Both the position numbers and the translations under genes were made by a program. The notes beneath the pieces were generated by a model that had not been told where the DNA came from, did no database searches, and saw nothing but the letters and a program-made list of their open reading frames with translations. DNA of 64,000 bases from Schistocerca nitens (Eukaryota > Arthropoda > Insecta > Orthoptera > Acrididae). The stretch is taken from positions 340,367,650 to 340,431,649 of the forward strand of contig NC_064619.1 of assembly GCF_023898315.1 (NCBI RefSeq), given 5' to 3'. This document shows positions 42,901 to 53,686 of the stretch, piece by piece; within the stretch, counting starts at the first letter, position 1, and each line of letters starts with the position of its first letter.

Positions 42901-45569
42901 TGGCGCGCACCACACTGCGTCTTCCGTACCTGTACAAGATATATTAGTAAACAGCTACGTAATGTCTCTGACACCGTTCAACAATATGATGAGTTATAGA
43001 ACTTTATCGATTAGTCGGCGAGAAAATAAGAGATTTATCGACAACCATCTTTTCCATGCGAGCACTCAGTAAGATCCATATATTACCTGGGAGAATAGCT
43101 ACGGGGAAATCTCACTGCTTGTTACCTGCAACACCTCACAGAATAATAAAAACCATCTGTGTATCATTATATGTGAGGGTATCTAACGACCTTCTGCAGA
43201 ACAGCTTCCCACAGCCCTAAAACTCCGCACAGACACTTAAGGATTGTAGTGCAACTTTTCATAGTCAGTTGTTTTTAATTAGCTGACGTGGATAGGTTAT
43301 TGGTATATTGGCGTACAATACATCCCGAATGGGCGAATATCGTACTAGACTAAATGTGAGATGCTTTGCCGCTATAGTTTGTGCGATAGGGTTTTTACTA
43401 TCTGATAGAGCCTATTCCTTCTGTTGAACACATCCCCTGTTCTGAACAAAAGAAGAAGCAGGACTGATTTATTCTGCGTACTGCTGTAGGAATCAGTCCG
43501 AAAACACCACACAATTTGAGAAGACCTCTGGCTACAGCTTCAGTTGTTTAATACAAGAGGAAATGTATTCTCATTCACATCTATACAACAATGTGAAAGT
43601 AAAGTAATGTAGCTGCTGTCACTGTGATAGCAACTACACAGCTAGTGTTTGGAAACCTGTTCATACTGGTGTGTGCTCTAACTGAGTTAACACTACAGTA
43701 TATGAAAGGTAGGTCCTGCATGTCTTTATAAAATAACTATTTTTTCGACGCTTGTGGTAATATCAAAAGATATATTTAATCAGCAAGGAGGGGAGCCTGT
43801 GTAGAAGATGAGTAACTATTTTTTATTAATATCTGCTCGCAGAATTTTTCTCTGTGTATGGAATGAATTGGAACAAGAATAGTGCAGCAGCCTTATCACT
43901 CTAGAGAGTCAGGCCAAAGTATCACAACACACTGTTGTGTGTGTGTGTGTGTTTTGGCTTATTGTGCAGTGTGTATGTACATATGATCAATTACTTCGAG
44001 AGTGCATTGTTTAACAGATATAATTACAGTGGTACACCAAGTCAGTGCATTATTTAAAATAAATAATTTGGGTGCTTTGACGGTTGACGCTGAATGATAT
44101 TTCCTTCACGCTGACACATAGCGCTAGGCCTGCGGATAAGAGACAGTTGCTGACACACTCGCCTGCACACGTAGCATGTATCAGGGGCACTGCAGCTCAT
44201 GTTACAAGGTCACCGCAGCTGCGAACGCATGCGTCTGTCAAACATCTACCAGTGAGCGAGATGAGCACACATTGCATGAAGTAGCAGCAATGTTGGAGCA
44301 AGATTGCTGTGATGTCGCTAGTGAGCCGGTATATCACCTCATTTTTGATAAGTGCTAATATTTACTAAAATTTTTATTGCATCATCATAAGTTCGAACCA
44401 AAGTCGTAAATTGATTGTGCTGTGTGTGTACTTGTCTTCTTCTAGCATGAAAATCTGTTGTTCATAAATATGAGGGTTAACACACCCTAAATTAATGTGA
44501 TACAGCTATAAAAACTGTGATGTCCCAAGGCCAGAAGCTGACGGTTAGAAGGCTCCAACGCTTTTACAATTTGAGCTAAGTATTATTGCTGGCACGCACA
44601 GGTTTGTAACTCAATGGGTGACATTTATTAGGAATTGTATATCATATCTATTTTGCTTCATATTTTAATTTCGTTAACATATGTAGATCGATGACAGCAA
44701 CAATTAAACGTGCATTTTCTGTCCATTTACCCAACGAAGTTATTATTTTTCATCATCACAAGCTCAATTCAGTGGAGGGTTGAGGTATATTGACAGTGCT
44801 ATGTGTGTGTGTGTGCGTGTGTGTGTGTGTGTGTGCGCGCGCGTCTGTTTGTGTATGTGTGCGTGTTTACTTGCATTGTGGAATTCAGATCTATTAGTAA
44901 TATGTGTGAGGGTGGAAAGTATTCTATTGACCGATGTTCCTCTTGATTGCTTGGGAGTCTAAATAAACTCTTATGTCTTGATGCAGAAGGCTGTGGATAT
45001 GCACTTTTGGACTTCTGTTCTGCTGCGGTGTGTACATCTGTGTGTGGAATTCACACATAGTAATAACTGGAGATGGGCGGATACTTACTGTCAGGTATAG
45101 CAACTCATTGTCTTGCTGGGCTCAAAATTAATTTTCTATTTTGACGTTCGGCACGTACGCAATCGCATTTCAATTTGTTTATTTACACATCATCTCGGTA
45201 CGCAATGTCGATATGTTACCTCATTCAATACACTGCTCAGCTAGCATTGTAAGTTATACAGACGTGCAGGTAATTCAGGTATTGACGATGTACCGGTAGC
45301 TATATATCTTAACTGTTGAGGTATCTGAATATATGTGATTTGTTACTCATTTTAGATGGCGTATTTACACATCGTCACATGGCATTCGTTTCGTTCTCAC
45401 GCATTTTAGGTGGCGTATTTACACACTGTCTCAGCGTTTTCACAAAATAATACTCAGCTAAGGTAGCATTGTAGAGTATGAAGAAAAGTTACCTGTATCA
45501 GAGATAGTGAAGTGTGGAGACACATACAGTGTGAAAGCAAATGTAACATTACCTTATTTATTTATCATG

Positions 45570-45570
45570 T

Positions 45571-45628
<58 letters not shown>
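45570..45628 (+). repeat. (TG)n microsatellite
   Basis: About 28 TG units, preceded by shorter TG runs at 43935 and 44803 in the same dispersed-repeat copy. Confidence 0.95.
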
Positions 45629-45631
<3 letters not shown>

Positions 45632-45734
45632 GACATAATTTTACACAAAAGAAGACCAAAAGTTGGACAGTTAAAGTGCATTTGGTGCAGCTCTCATAAG
45701 GTCTTGCATGGTGCAGGTGGTTTGTGATGAGGAA

Positions 45735-46615
45735 CACTGAAGGAAATGGCTGTTAGTCTGCTCAACGCCACACTGGCAAAGAACAGAGTCCACAGAGAAA
45801 CCCCAAGTCAGCAGATTGGTCTTGCATCTCGTTGTGTTTGATTGTAATGTATTGAGAGACCTCCATATTGACCACGGATGTTAGTCTGCTCACCGCCACA
45901 CTGGAAAAGACTTGAGTCCACAGAGAAACTCCCTAGTCCGCAGATTGGTCTTGCATCTCGTTGTGTTTGATCATAATCTATTGACAGACCTCCATATTGA
46001 CCACGTCTCCGAATGTCCAGGGGGAAGTTCTTCCTTTGGAGCCATCCATTCTCCCAAATCTCGACATTTCTCCTGCCATCGCGATATCCTTGCCGCATGT
46101 GGATTCTCGATGAGAGCCTCAGTAGTTGTCAAGAAGCTCTTTCTTGATTTCAGCCTAGGATGTGCGGGCTGACGAGCATATAGTGGATGGGCTTCCTTCG
46201 TTGTGGCCTTACTTTTCTCATATCTCGCAGCTAGCTCACGTCTGATTTCAGGAGGAGCTATACCAGCGAGGCAATGGAGTTTGTCCACAGGAGTAGGTCT
46301 TAAGCAACCAGTGGTAATCCGGCAAGAATCATTTAGAGCCACTTCTACTTTCCTGCATGACTGGACTTGTACCAAACCAAACATGCATATTCAGCAGTGG
46401 AATAACAAAGAGCAAGCGCACATGAGCGCAGTGCATGTATTAGCACCCGATGATGTACCTGTCAGTTTTCGCACTATGTTATTTGTGGCTGCCACTTTGT
46501 GTTTGGTGTTTAGGCAATGCTTTTTATATTTTAGCGCGTGATCCAGAGTTATTCCAAGATATTTGTGAGTAGGATTATGTTCGAGTACGATGCCTCCCCA
46601 GGATATATCAAAGAC
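45735..46615 (-). pseudogene. LINE C-terminal remnant
   Basis: Minus-strand reading: GGIVLEHNPTHKYLGITLDH near 46590, KHKVAATNNIVRKLTG near 46500, SCRITTGCLRPTPVDKLHC near 46320, AGIAPPEIRRELAARYEK near 46260, and TWSIWRSVNRL at 45971. It is the region between the RT and the C-terminal Cys-rich tail of a jockey-like LINE. The same family is at 60920-62800. Confidence 0.75.
45751..46006 (-). repeat. 128-bp tandem duplication
   Basis: Two units starting TGTTAGTCTGCTCA and ending CCATATTGACCACG, about 90 percent alike, inside the LINE remnant. The translated motif GQYGGLSI occurs in both. Confidence 0.85.
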
Positions 46616-47063
46616 ATTGTATCAGGAACATTACCTTAATAGTCCGATAATGTCTTTTTTGATAAATAATTAGAGCTAATTCTCTGAGAGCAGGGGGTCC
46701 CTCAACATTTGCCACTGTGTTGTAGACTACGCTATGATGTCATTATCGTATACTGTCAAAGTATCATACCTCGCTATTTTACAGCGAATGACAGAACTCA
46801 TGTTATTGGAATAACATTTGTAACAAATACCCACACCCTGATACTCTCAATACAGAGCACTGTGCTAGAATGAAGAGCATATTGCTCGAAAGCAGTGCAA
46901 CCCCTTCACTCTCTCAACAACATGAAGTGCAGACAGCAAATGATGGCAAGCGAATTATAAAAATTAAAACTAATCAGAGAGTGAGGCGCAACTTACACGC
47001 CGTTGGCTTAGAAGTCAACGTCCCGGGAACCCACAGTGACTGGCAGACAGCATGATGATTTTA

Positions 47064-47180
47064 AGGTAAAGTGACTGGTGCACCTCCACCTCCCCACTCG
47101 TCCACCCACTCCTCCCTCTACACTCCACCTCTCCCACGTCCCCTGGGAAGGGGTGTGTGAGGAACCTAGGGGGTGTGAGG
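47064..47180. other. C-rich low-complexity patch
   Basis: CCTCCACCTCCCC, CCCTCTACACTCCACC and similar; no feature is implied. Confidence 0.4.
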
Positions 47181-47399
47181 AACCTTGACACGTTTCACTA
47201 GTGACCCTGAATATGACACTTGCATTGCATTGACAGTAATATGACACCAAAGGTCATTTGAAGGTTATCTGATGCCAGTAGTGATACCCTATTTAGAGGT
47301 GCAATTTTCTGCAGTAGGTAGAATAAGCCAAAGTATGCTAGCGCTCTTTAGTGTTTTACAGGCCTGGTAGGACGTAAAGAGGCGTGAACAGTGTCAGAT

Positions 47400-48330
47400 G
47401 TTTATTGATCACTAAAGGACAAGGAGATGATGTGTACTCATGTGAGACTGTGTGATCAGTATGTAACAGATTTTGAAAGGGGTCTCACTGTGGTTTTCCT
47501 TTCGACCACCTGGTCTAATCGAGGGATATTCAGATTTTTGGAGCATTCAGGTGTGACAGTAACACTATTGGGGACTGCAAGGGAATATGAAGGCAGGCAT
47601 ACTGGTCGTCAAGTGTCCGTGTCATCATGCATCATCAACACTATGTGGAAGCTCTGTATTATGCACCAAGGACATACTAACCCCTTCGCATCTGCGCCTA
47701 ACGTCTGAGAGCAACTAATGAACTCCCTGCAACATCTTGTGTCATCCCGCACCCTTGGTCAGAGGTTAGCAGCCGGACTGGGGCATTACTGTCCCATGCA
47801 TACGATGTCATTAACTCCACAACACAAATGGCTGCTTTTGCAGTAGTGCCATGACCAGGAAGTGTGTAATGCTGATAAATGGCGCCACATTCTAATCAGT
47901 GATGAATTGGGATTCTCAACTAACCTAGATGACCATCATCGGCGAATGTGGTGACAACCCATGGAGAGGTCTCATTCTTCCAATGTTTTGGAGAGACCTA
48001 GTAGTGTTTCTCCTGATGTCATGGTGTGGGGAGCCATTGGATATAATTTCAGGTCACAGCTGGTAGTGATTGAGGGGACTCTAATAGCAGAACAGTGTGT
48101 CATGGATATCCTACGTCCTCATATCTACCTCTCTTGCAACAATATGTTGGTGCGATTTTTCAACATGTGTCAGTATGAACTGACTGTATGAGTTAAGTTA
48201 ATGCTGTGGGCAGCAAGATCGCCAGATCTGTCCCCATTCAACATGTGTGGGAACAGTTCATATGTCAACTAGGTATCAGTACCTGCATCCAGGATATCAA
48301 GGAACAGCTACAACACTTGTGGACAGCTTA
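47400..48330 (+). pseudogene. Decayed Tc1-like transposase
   Basis: TDFERGLTVVFLSTTW near 47470 (HTH region), KWRHILISDELGFSTN-like text near 47890 (first Asp as SDE), PDVMVWGAIGYNFRSQLVVI near 48015, and AARSPDLSP near 48215 with the Glu replaced. Several frameshifts and stops are present. The 3' part is cut by a SINE at 48331. Confidence 0.75.
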
Positions 48331-48800
48331 CCACAGGAGGCCCATCCGGCTAACTACGCGGTCTGATGCGCTGCTTCCTGATTGGGAAGCCGTGCCGGGC
48401 CCCTGCACAAATCCGCCCAGCGGATTATGTGTCGAGGTCCTGTGTGCCGGCCAGCCTGTGGATGGTTTTTAAGGCAGTTTTCCATCTACCTCGGTGAATG
48501 TGGGCTGGTTCCCCCTATTCCACCTCAGTTACGCTAAGTCAGCGATTGCTGTGCAAACACCATCTCCACGTATGCATACACCATAATTACTCTACCACGC
48601 AAACATTTGGGGTTACACTCGTCTGGTATGAGACATTCTCAGGAGGGTCCACTGGGGGCCAAACTGCACAATAACCCTGGATTCGGTGTGGGGCGGCGGT
48701 GGGCTGGGTGGACTGCTGTGTCCTGTTGTGGGGTTGTGAACCACTGAGGGCTACAGTGGGACGAAACCTCTCCATCGTTTCTAGGTCCCCAGTTTAATAC
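48331..48800 (+). mobile_element. Long tRNA-derived SINE-like element
   Basis: The head reads GCCCATCCGGCTAACTACGC with a degenerate tRNA-like fold, followed by GTGTCGAGGTCCTGTGTGCC and GGCCAGCCTGTGGATGG, then a GC-rich 3' half. It resembles a locust SINE family from memory. The ends are not defined by a duplication. Confidence 0.5.
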
Positions 48801-49129
48801 ATGCATGCATACCTCAGGAGAGAATAAAATGGCTTTATGACAACCTTCCAACAGAATCAATGTATGCATCCAGGCCAGAAGGGTGGAACGCCATGCTGTT
48901 AAGTGGACTCATACTGTCATGTAATCAGTGAAATAACATCACATGCCCTCTGAAGCCGCAAAGTTTCATTTTGTTTCCTCCTCTCCTTCTGGGTACTTCA
49001 CTTCTTTTGTCAGCAGTATGTATTCACATCAAGATCCGCCTCTGCGATCATTTCTGTCCAGCCATCCTTCATATAGCTTTCAGTAATATCCAATGTTGTA
49101 TATCTTGAAGTTTTCCCGGCGTATTGATT

Positions 49130-49240
49130 GGTCCATCATATTTCGGGCTTGCAGCCGGATCACGTTGACATCTTGGCACGATATTTCGGCTAACAAACAT
49201 GCAGCCATCTTCAGGTGAGTACAAGACTGAAGATTACTGG
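49130..49240 (-). repeat. Inverted terminal repeat of Penelope-like element, left arm
   Basis: 111 bp from GGTCCATCATATTTCGGGCT to GAAGATTACTGG. It is an inverted copy of 50784-50895 with very few differences. It contains a hammerhead-like core on the minus strand (CTGAAGA at 49214-49208). Confidence 0.9.
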
Positions 49241-49645
49241 TTTTTTTTCCTTTATTGAGTTTCGATTCCCCCTAAAGGGGGCGGGCTGGCAGCAGCTTAT
49301 TACGCCGCTCTTCAGCCTACAGAATTTGTTGTAAAAAGATGAAGATAATAAAAAAAATAATAACAGTTGGCGATAACATTGGTGACTTAAAAGTAAAATG
49401 CCAGAAAATTCTGGAGCTTAAAACATAAAACACAGGGTGGATGATGCTAATAAAATACACAGGAAGCAGAAAAATAGTAGACAGACAATTAAAAAACACG
49501 GCGACAGTCTGGGTTCTGTTCGCAAGAGATATAAAAAGCACACCCAGTGACAGCATGATTTCTGTTCGCAACACTGTGGAAAGACGCACAACACTGAACA
49601 CTCACTTAAACACTGCACGAAAAAATTGGCACAAATATGACATAC
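49241..49645 (-). mobile_element. Retroposed fragment with poly-A tail (minus), inserted in PLE
   Basis: On the minus strand the sequence ends CTCAATAAAGGAAAAAAAA, an AATAAA signal plus poly-A, abutting the PLE arm. Inside is a GC block, CCCCCTAAAGGGGGCGGGCT. The family is not identified, and the right limit is uncertain because G-rich low-complexity sequence (49696-49740) follows. Confidence 0.5.
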
Positions 49646-49788
49646 CACACCCGAGAGCAGGTGAGGGGAAACTGGTCAGATGACGGGAAAAAATGGGGGG
49701 GGGGGGGAAGGAGAGGAAAAGTGAAGGGGGAGGGGGGAAGGAGCCAATGGAAGATGAGGATACATAAAAGGGGGGATGCTGAGCAAAC

Positions 49789-50586
49789 GTGCCAGGGAGT
49801 GGGGAAGGCAGAGGAGGGGAGGACAGAAGGACACACACAGATCTGTATTTGCAGGCGGCAAGCTGCCACCACCCTGCACAAACCATGGGTTTGCTGCGTA
49901 CTCTGGTGCACCGGGCACATGTGGTATCTGATAAGGACAGCCTTCCTAAAGAATTAGAACACTTGCAGTCCGTCTTCAGGGAGAGTGGATATTCCACACG
50001 CCAAATCCGCACAGCTGTAACAAAGAAGAAATGTAAAGAGAAACAAGAAGAAGAAGACAAAGAGGTGGTCAGGTCCAGGGCGTTTCTTCCGTATGTGGGT
50101 AACCTCTCCTCTAAAATAGGAAGGATTTTAAAGAAGCATTGTGTTAAAGTGATCTTCCGACCACCTACGAAAATATCGGCTTTCCTTGGCTCTGTGAAGG
50201 ACGATCTGGGTCTGAGGAAGGCGGGTATTTATAAGATCCCTTGTCAATGTGGCAAATCCTACATTGGCCAAACTACTCGCACAGTACTGGAAAGTTGCGT
50301 GGAACATGAGCGCCACACACGTCTACTACAGCCCAACAAATCAGCCATAGCAGAACACTGTATTTCGGCGGGACACTCCATGGATTATTGTGGAACAAAA
50401 ATTTTAGCGACAACTAGATCTTTTTGGGAATCCATTATCAAGGAGTCCGTGGAGATACGATTGGCAGAAGATCTTATTAATCGAGACGGCGGCTTTCAGA
50501 TGGATAAAGCATGGGATCCTGTAATTTCTTTAATCGCTTCACAGAGACATGGGTCTGCATCTAGTGCGACGGCTGACGAAAATTGA
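49789..50586 (+). CDS. Penelope-like protein C-terminus with GIY-YIG endonuclease domain (truncated)
   Basis: The open frame is 265 codons; real similarity starts near the internal Met at 49885 (MGLLRTLVHRAHVV). The thumb/linker region KDSLPKELEHLQSVFRESGY is followed by FLPYVGNLSSKIGRIL and VKVIFRPPTKISAFLGSVKD. The endonuclease carries GIYKIPCQCGKSYIGQTTRT near residue 145, with the PLE-type CxC linker inside it, then SAIAEHCISAGHS. The Arg normally found at ERCVEH reads Ser (ESCVEH), so the nuclease is probably inactive. RT motifs are absent from this copy. In intact elements this domain nicks the target for retrotransposition. Confidence 0.85.
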   Translation: MPGSGEGRGGEDRRTHTDLYLQAASCHHPAQTMGLLRTLVHRAHVVSDKDSLPKELEHLQSVFRESGYSTRQIRTAVTKKKCKEKQEEEDKEVVRSRAFLPYVGNLSSKIGRILKKHCVKVIFRPPTKISAFLGSVKDDLGLRKAGIYKIPCQCGKSYIGQTTRTVLESCVEHERHTRLLQPNKSAIAEHCISAGHSMDYCGTKILATTRSFWESIIKESVEIRLAEDLINRDGGFQMDKAWDPVISLIASQRHGSASSATADEN

Positions 50587-50783
50587 TTTTATACTTTCGA
50601 CTACCGCGCCTCAGCTGCGCGAAGGCGCTTTACGACAGATAGCGCAAATGTAGGTACACCACTACGCATGCGCGGCCCGCTTCTGCTGCAGAGCGCCCCA
50701 AATTAGATAGGGGGCCCGGTATTAGCCTTCTCCACTGCGCAGGCGCCGCCGCACCAATTTTCGGTATATATAGAACGACGCGC

Positions 50784-50895
50784 ACCAGTAATCTTCAGTC
50801 TCGTACTCACCTGAAGATGGCTCCATGTTTGTTAGCCGAAATATCGTGCCAAGATGTCAACGTGATCCGGCTGCAAGCCCGAAATATGATGGACC
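50784..50895 (+). repeat. Inverted terminal repeat of Penelope-like element, right arm
   Basis: Runs from CCAGTAATCTTCAGTCTCGT to ATGATGGACC and pairs with 49130-49240. CTGAAGA at 50811-50817, the stem GGCT/AGCC and GAAA at 50838-50841 form a hammerhead-like core. Confidence 0.9.
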
Positions 50896-50896
50896 A

Positions 50897-51372
50897 TGTG
50901 GTGTCACCGCTAGACACCACACTTGCTAGGTGGTAACTTAAATCGGCCGCGGTCCTGTAGTACATGTCGGACCCGCGTGTCGCCACTGTGTATTCGCAAA
51001 CGTAGCGCCACCACAGGGCAGGTCACAAGACACGGACTTCACCTCGCCCCAGTTGTACGGACGACATAGCTTGCGACAAGACGTATCACGTCTTCCTCTC
51101 AATTGCCGAGAGACAGATTAAATAGCCTTCAGCTAGTCCATCGCTACTACCTAGCAAGGCGCCATGTGTATCATTGCTAATTGCTTACTACTATGCAAGA
51201 GATGTATTTCAACAAGAACAAGACTACATTAAAGTTAAGTATATTAAAATCTCTCTTCTTTTCTTTATAGTTTTTCATCCAGTCTCCTGTTTCAGAATTT
51301 ACGCCCGTCTGCGTTAGTTTCGCGTGCACCTAGCCACTCATTGTGTCGAGACCTTAGGGAATCGACACAACA
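50897..51372 (+). repeat. 5' LTR of gypsy element
   Basis: 476 bp, TG...CA ends, identical by eye to the 3' LTR. It contains the leader AAATCTCTCTTCTTTTC and CATTAAAGTTAAG near its middle. A palindromic start, TGTGGTGTCACCGCTAGACA, is followed by CCACA. Confidence 0.95.
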
Positions 51373-51448
51373 ATATTTTGGCGCCGAGGAGTGGTGCCGC
51401 GCCCACGTTGCAGTCTTTGTGTTATACTTGCTCTAATTTGCTTGTGTC

Positions 51449-53686
51449 ATGGCTTCGCCGCATTCTCCAGATGTACTGTCCGAATTTTTTCGCTTGCAGA
51501 ATCAGCAGACGCAGGCGTTATTGGAAGCCCTTGGACAGCTCGTCCAGGGTCAACGTGCGCTGCAAACCGATGCGGCGGCAGCCGCTTCATCGCTACCGCA
51601 GCCACACAACGCTGTCGCACCGCCATTTAGGCCCTTTGAGGCCCATAACGAAAGCTGGACTGAGTGGGCCGATCAGTTCAACTTCCACCTCACTGCTTAT
51701 GGAATTCAAGGTAAAGAGCGGCAGCCGTTTTTGCTTTCTTGTGTCGGTGTGTCTACCTACCGTGTGATAGTGAAATTGTTTCCCCGACGCGACGTAGCAA
51801 CTCTGTCCTACGAAGAAATTTTGTCTGCTTTAGATGCCTATTTCAAAGAAACAGTAAATGTAGTTGCCAAACGGTATACGTTTTTTCGTACAAAACGTAC
51901 GGCCGGTCAGACTAACAGGGAGTGGGTAGCAACTTTGCAAGGACTTACTAGAGACTGCGCGTTTGCCTGTGAATGTGGCCTCCCATATTCAGATACTATG
52001 GTGCGTGATGCAATTGCACAGAACGTTTCTGATGTTCGCATAAGGGAACAGATTTTGAAGCTAGTTAATCCCTCCCTGCAACAAGTGATAGACATATTGG
52101 ACAGGCAAGACACACTTGACTTTGCTCAGGCATCATTTGAAACTTCGCCAGCAGTGTGTCACATTAATCGGCCCGCCGGGCCCGCTGCACGGGACGCTCA
52201 GCGGCCCTCGCGCCCGACTTCGCTGCGGCCGCCTAGCTTGCAACCACGTGCGCCGCGTAAGCAAGCAAATGCAGTGAAATCTTGCCCGCGGTGTGCAACT
52301 AGACATTCGCGTGAAAATTGCCCGTCACGCCAAGCTATTTGCTTTTACTGTCAAAAGAAAGGACATGTACAAAGTGTTTGCCAGAAAAAGCTTAGATCAG
52401 ACAATCACACAAATTCCAGGCCCTTTGCTTCGCGCCGGCATCGAATCCAGGACAATCAGGCTCGTGGACCTTCACCCATGGACATTCATGTCGTTCATTC
52501 CCACCCGTCCAGTGACACTTTAGCTAACAGTGACTGTGTTCGTCCCACCCAAAGTGTGCGTCGACGTCGCCGGAAATCCCGTAAAGTTGCAAGTGCTTCT
52601 GGACCTGTATCAGTTCAAATTGCACGAGACAGTCGCTCTTGTCGTCAACAAGACAATAAACTTTTTGTGGACCTAGACTTTGCAGGCAAAGTGATACCTT
52701 TCCAGCTCGATACCGGAGCTGCAGTTTCATTGCTTAATCACGACACGTACAAACAACTGGGCCAACCGCCATTGCGTGCCGCAAATGTTAAGTTAACTAG
52801 TTACTCAGGACAGCATATACCTGTGTTAGGACAGTGCAGCCTTCTTGCAACATACAAGGGACAGACAAAACTTGTGTCATTTTATGTTCTTCGTTCCTCT
52901 AGTGCAGTGAACTTGTTTGGCTTAGATTTGTTTCAATTGTTTAATATGTCTATTGTAAATCAGGTCCTATCAGTGAATCAGACTGTGCCTTCCGCCAGTG
53001 TTTCTAGTCTTTGTGAAGAATTTGCAGACATTTTTGCACCGGGCCTTGGTTGCGCTAAGAACTATGAAGCGCATTTGGAACTGAAAGACAATGCGCAACC
53101 GAAATTTTTCAGAGCGCGCAATGTTCCCCACGCATTGCGTGATGAGGTCGCACGAACATTGGCCGAGTTAGAATCTCAAGGTGTAATTGAACGTGTGCAG
53201 GCTTCTCTCTGGGCCTCACCCTTAGTAATTTTGCCGAAACCTTCCGGAAAATTGAGACTTTGCGTGGACTTCAAGGCAACTGTGAATCCACAACTTGTGA
53301 CTGCTACTTTTCCTTTGCCCCGCCCGGGAGATCTTTTTGACAAACTGTGCCCGGGAAAATATTTTTCAAAATTGGACCTAGCAGATGCGTACTTGCAAAT
53401 ACCTGTGGACGAAGAATCCCAGCGCGTCTTAGTGGTAAACACGCATCTTGGCTTGTATCGCTTCAAAAGACTGCCGTTCGGGTGTGCATCCGCCCCTGCT
53501 TTGTTTCAGCAATATTTACAAACTATTTGTGCGTCGGTCCCTACTGCTGCGAACTATCTGGACGATATTGTGATCTCAGGAAAGACAGAAGCCGAACATT
53601 TGCAGAATCTCCGGACCTTATTTCAGGTCTTGCGTCAGAATGGTCTTCGCTTGAGGAAGGACAAATGTGTGTTTTTTTGCTCGTGA
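51449..53686 (+). CDS. gypsy gag-pol, 5' part: gag, protease, RT fingers/palm; ends at a frameshift
   Basis: Starts MASPHSPDVLSEFF at the first ATG after the PBS. The gag capsid region covers residues about 65-230. Two zinc knuckles follow: CPRCATRHSRENC (near 280) and CFYCQKKGHVQSVC (near 295). The protease active site is QLDTGAAVSLL (near 420). RT: LPKPSGKLRLCVDFKATVN, FSKLDLADAYLQIPVD, LPFGCASAPALFQQ and YLDDIVISG (YLDD). The frame ends KCVFFCS-stop at 53686 because of one extra T in a seven-T run at 53671-53678. The sense reading continues in the next entry. Gag and pol appear fused in one frame. Confidence 0.95.
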   Translation: MASPHSPDVLSEFFRLQNQQTQALLEALGQLVQGQRALQTDAAAAASSLPQPHNAVAPPFRPFEAHNESWTEWADQFNFHLTAYGIQGKERQPFLLSCVGVSTYRVIVKLFPRRDVATLSYEEILSALDAYFKETVNVVAKRYTFFRTKRTAGQTNREWVATLQGLTRDCAFACECGLPYSDTMVRDAIAQNVSDVRIREQILKLVNPSLQQVIDILDRQDTLDFAQASFETSPAVCHINRPAGPAARDAQRPSRPTSLRPPSLQPRAPRKQANAVKSCPRCATRHSRENCPSRQAICFYCQKKGHVQSVCQKKLRSDNHTNSRPFASRRHRIQDNQARGPSPMDIHVVHSHPSSDTLANSDCVRPTQSVRRRRRKSRKVASASGPVSVQIARDSRSCRQQDNKLFVDLDFAGKVIPFQLDTGAAVSLLNHDTYKQLGQPPLRAANVKLTSYSGQHIPVLGQCSLLATYKGQTKLVSFYVLRSSSAVNLFGLDLFQLFNMSIVNQVLSVNQTVPSASVSSLCEEFADIFAPGLGCAKNYEAHLELKDNAQPKFFRARNVPHALRDEVARTLAELESQGVIERVQASLWASPLVILPKPSGKLRLCVDFKATVNPQLVTATFPLPRPGDLFDKLCPGKYFSKLDLADAYLQIPVDEESQRVLVVNTHLGLYRFKRLPFGCASAPALFQQYLQTICASVPTAANYLDDIVISGKTEAEHLQNLRTLFQVLRQNGLRLRKDKCVFFCS

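Larger units (their letters stand above)
42910..46990 (+). repeat. Unclassified dispersed repeat, copy III
   Basis: Inverted relative to copy I. Alignable blocks include AAAAGATGGTTGTCGATAAA read on the minus strand near 43040 (35580 in copy I), AATCAGCAAGGAGGGGAGCC near 43780, the CpG-rich block 44090-44290, and the end block AGAGCATATTGCTCGAAAGC near 46873 (32560 in copy I). It carries an insertion of about 1.35 kb (about 45270-46620) absent from copy I, which includes a (TG)n run and a LINE tail. Confidence 0.75.

Noticed and set aside
49601-50060. Minus-strand Pro/Ser-rich open frames of 80-152 codons
   Set aside because: Shadows of the G-rich low-complexity tract and of the PLE coding strand.
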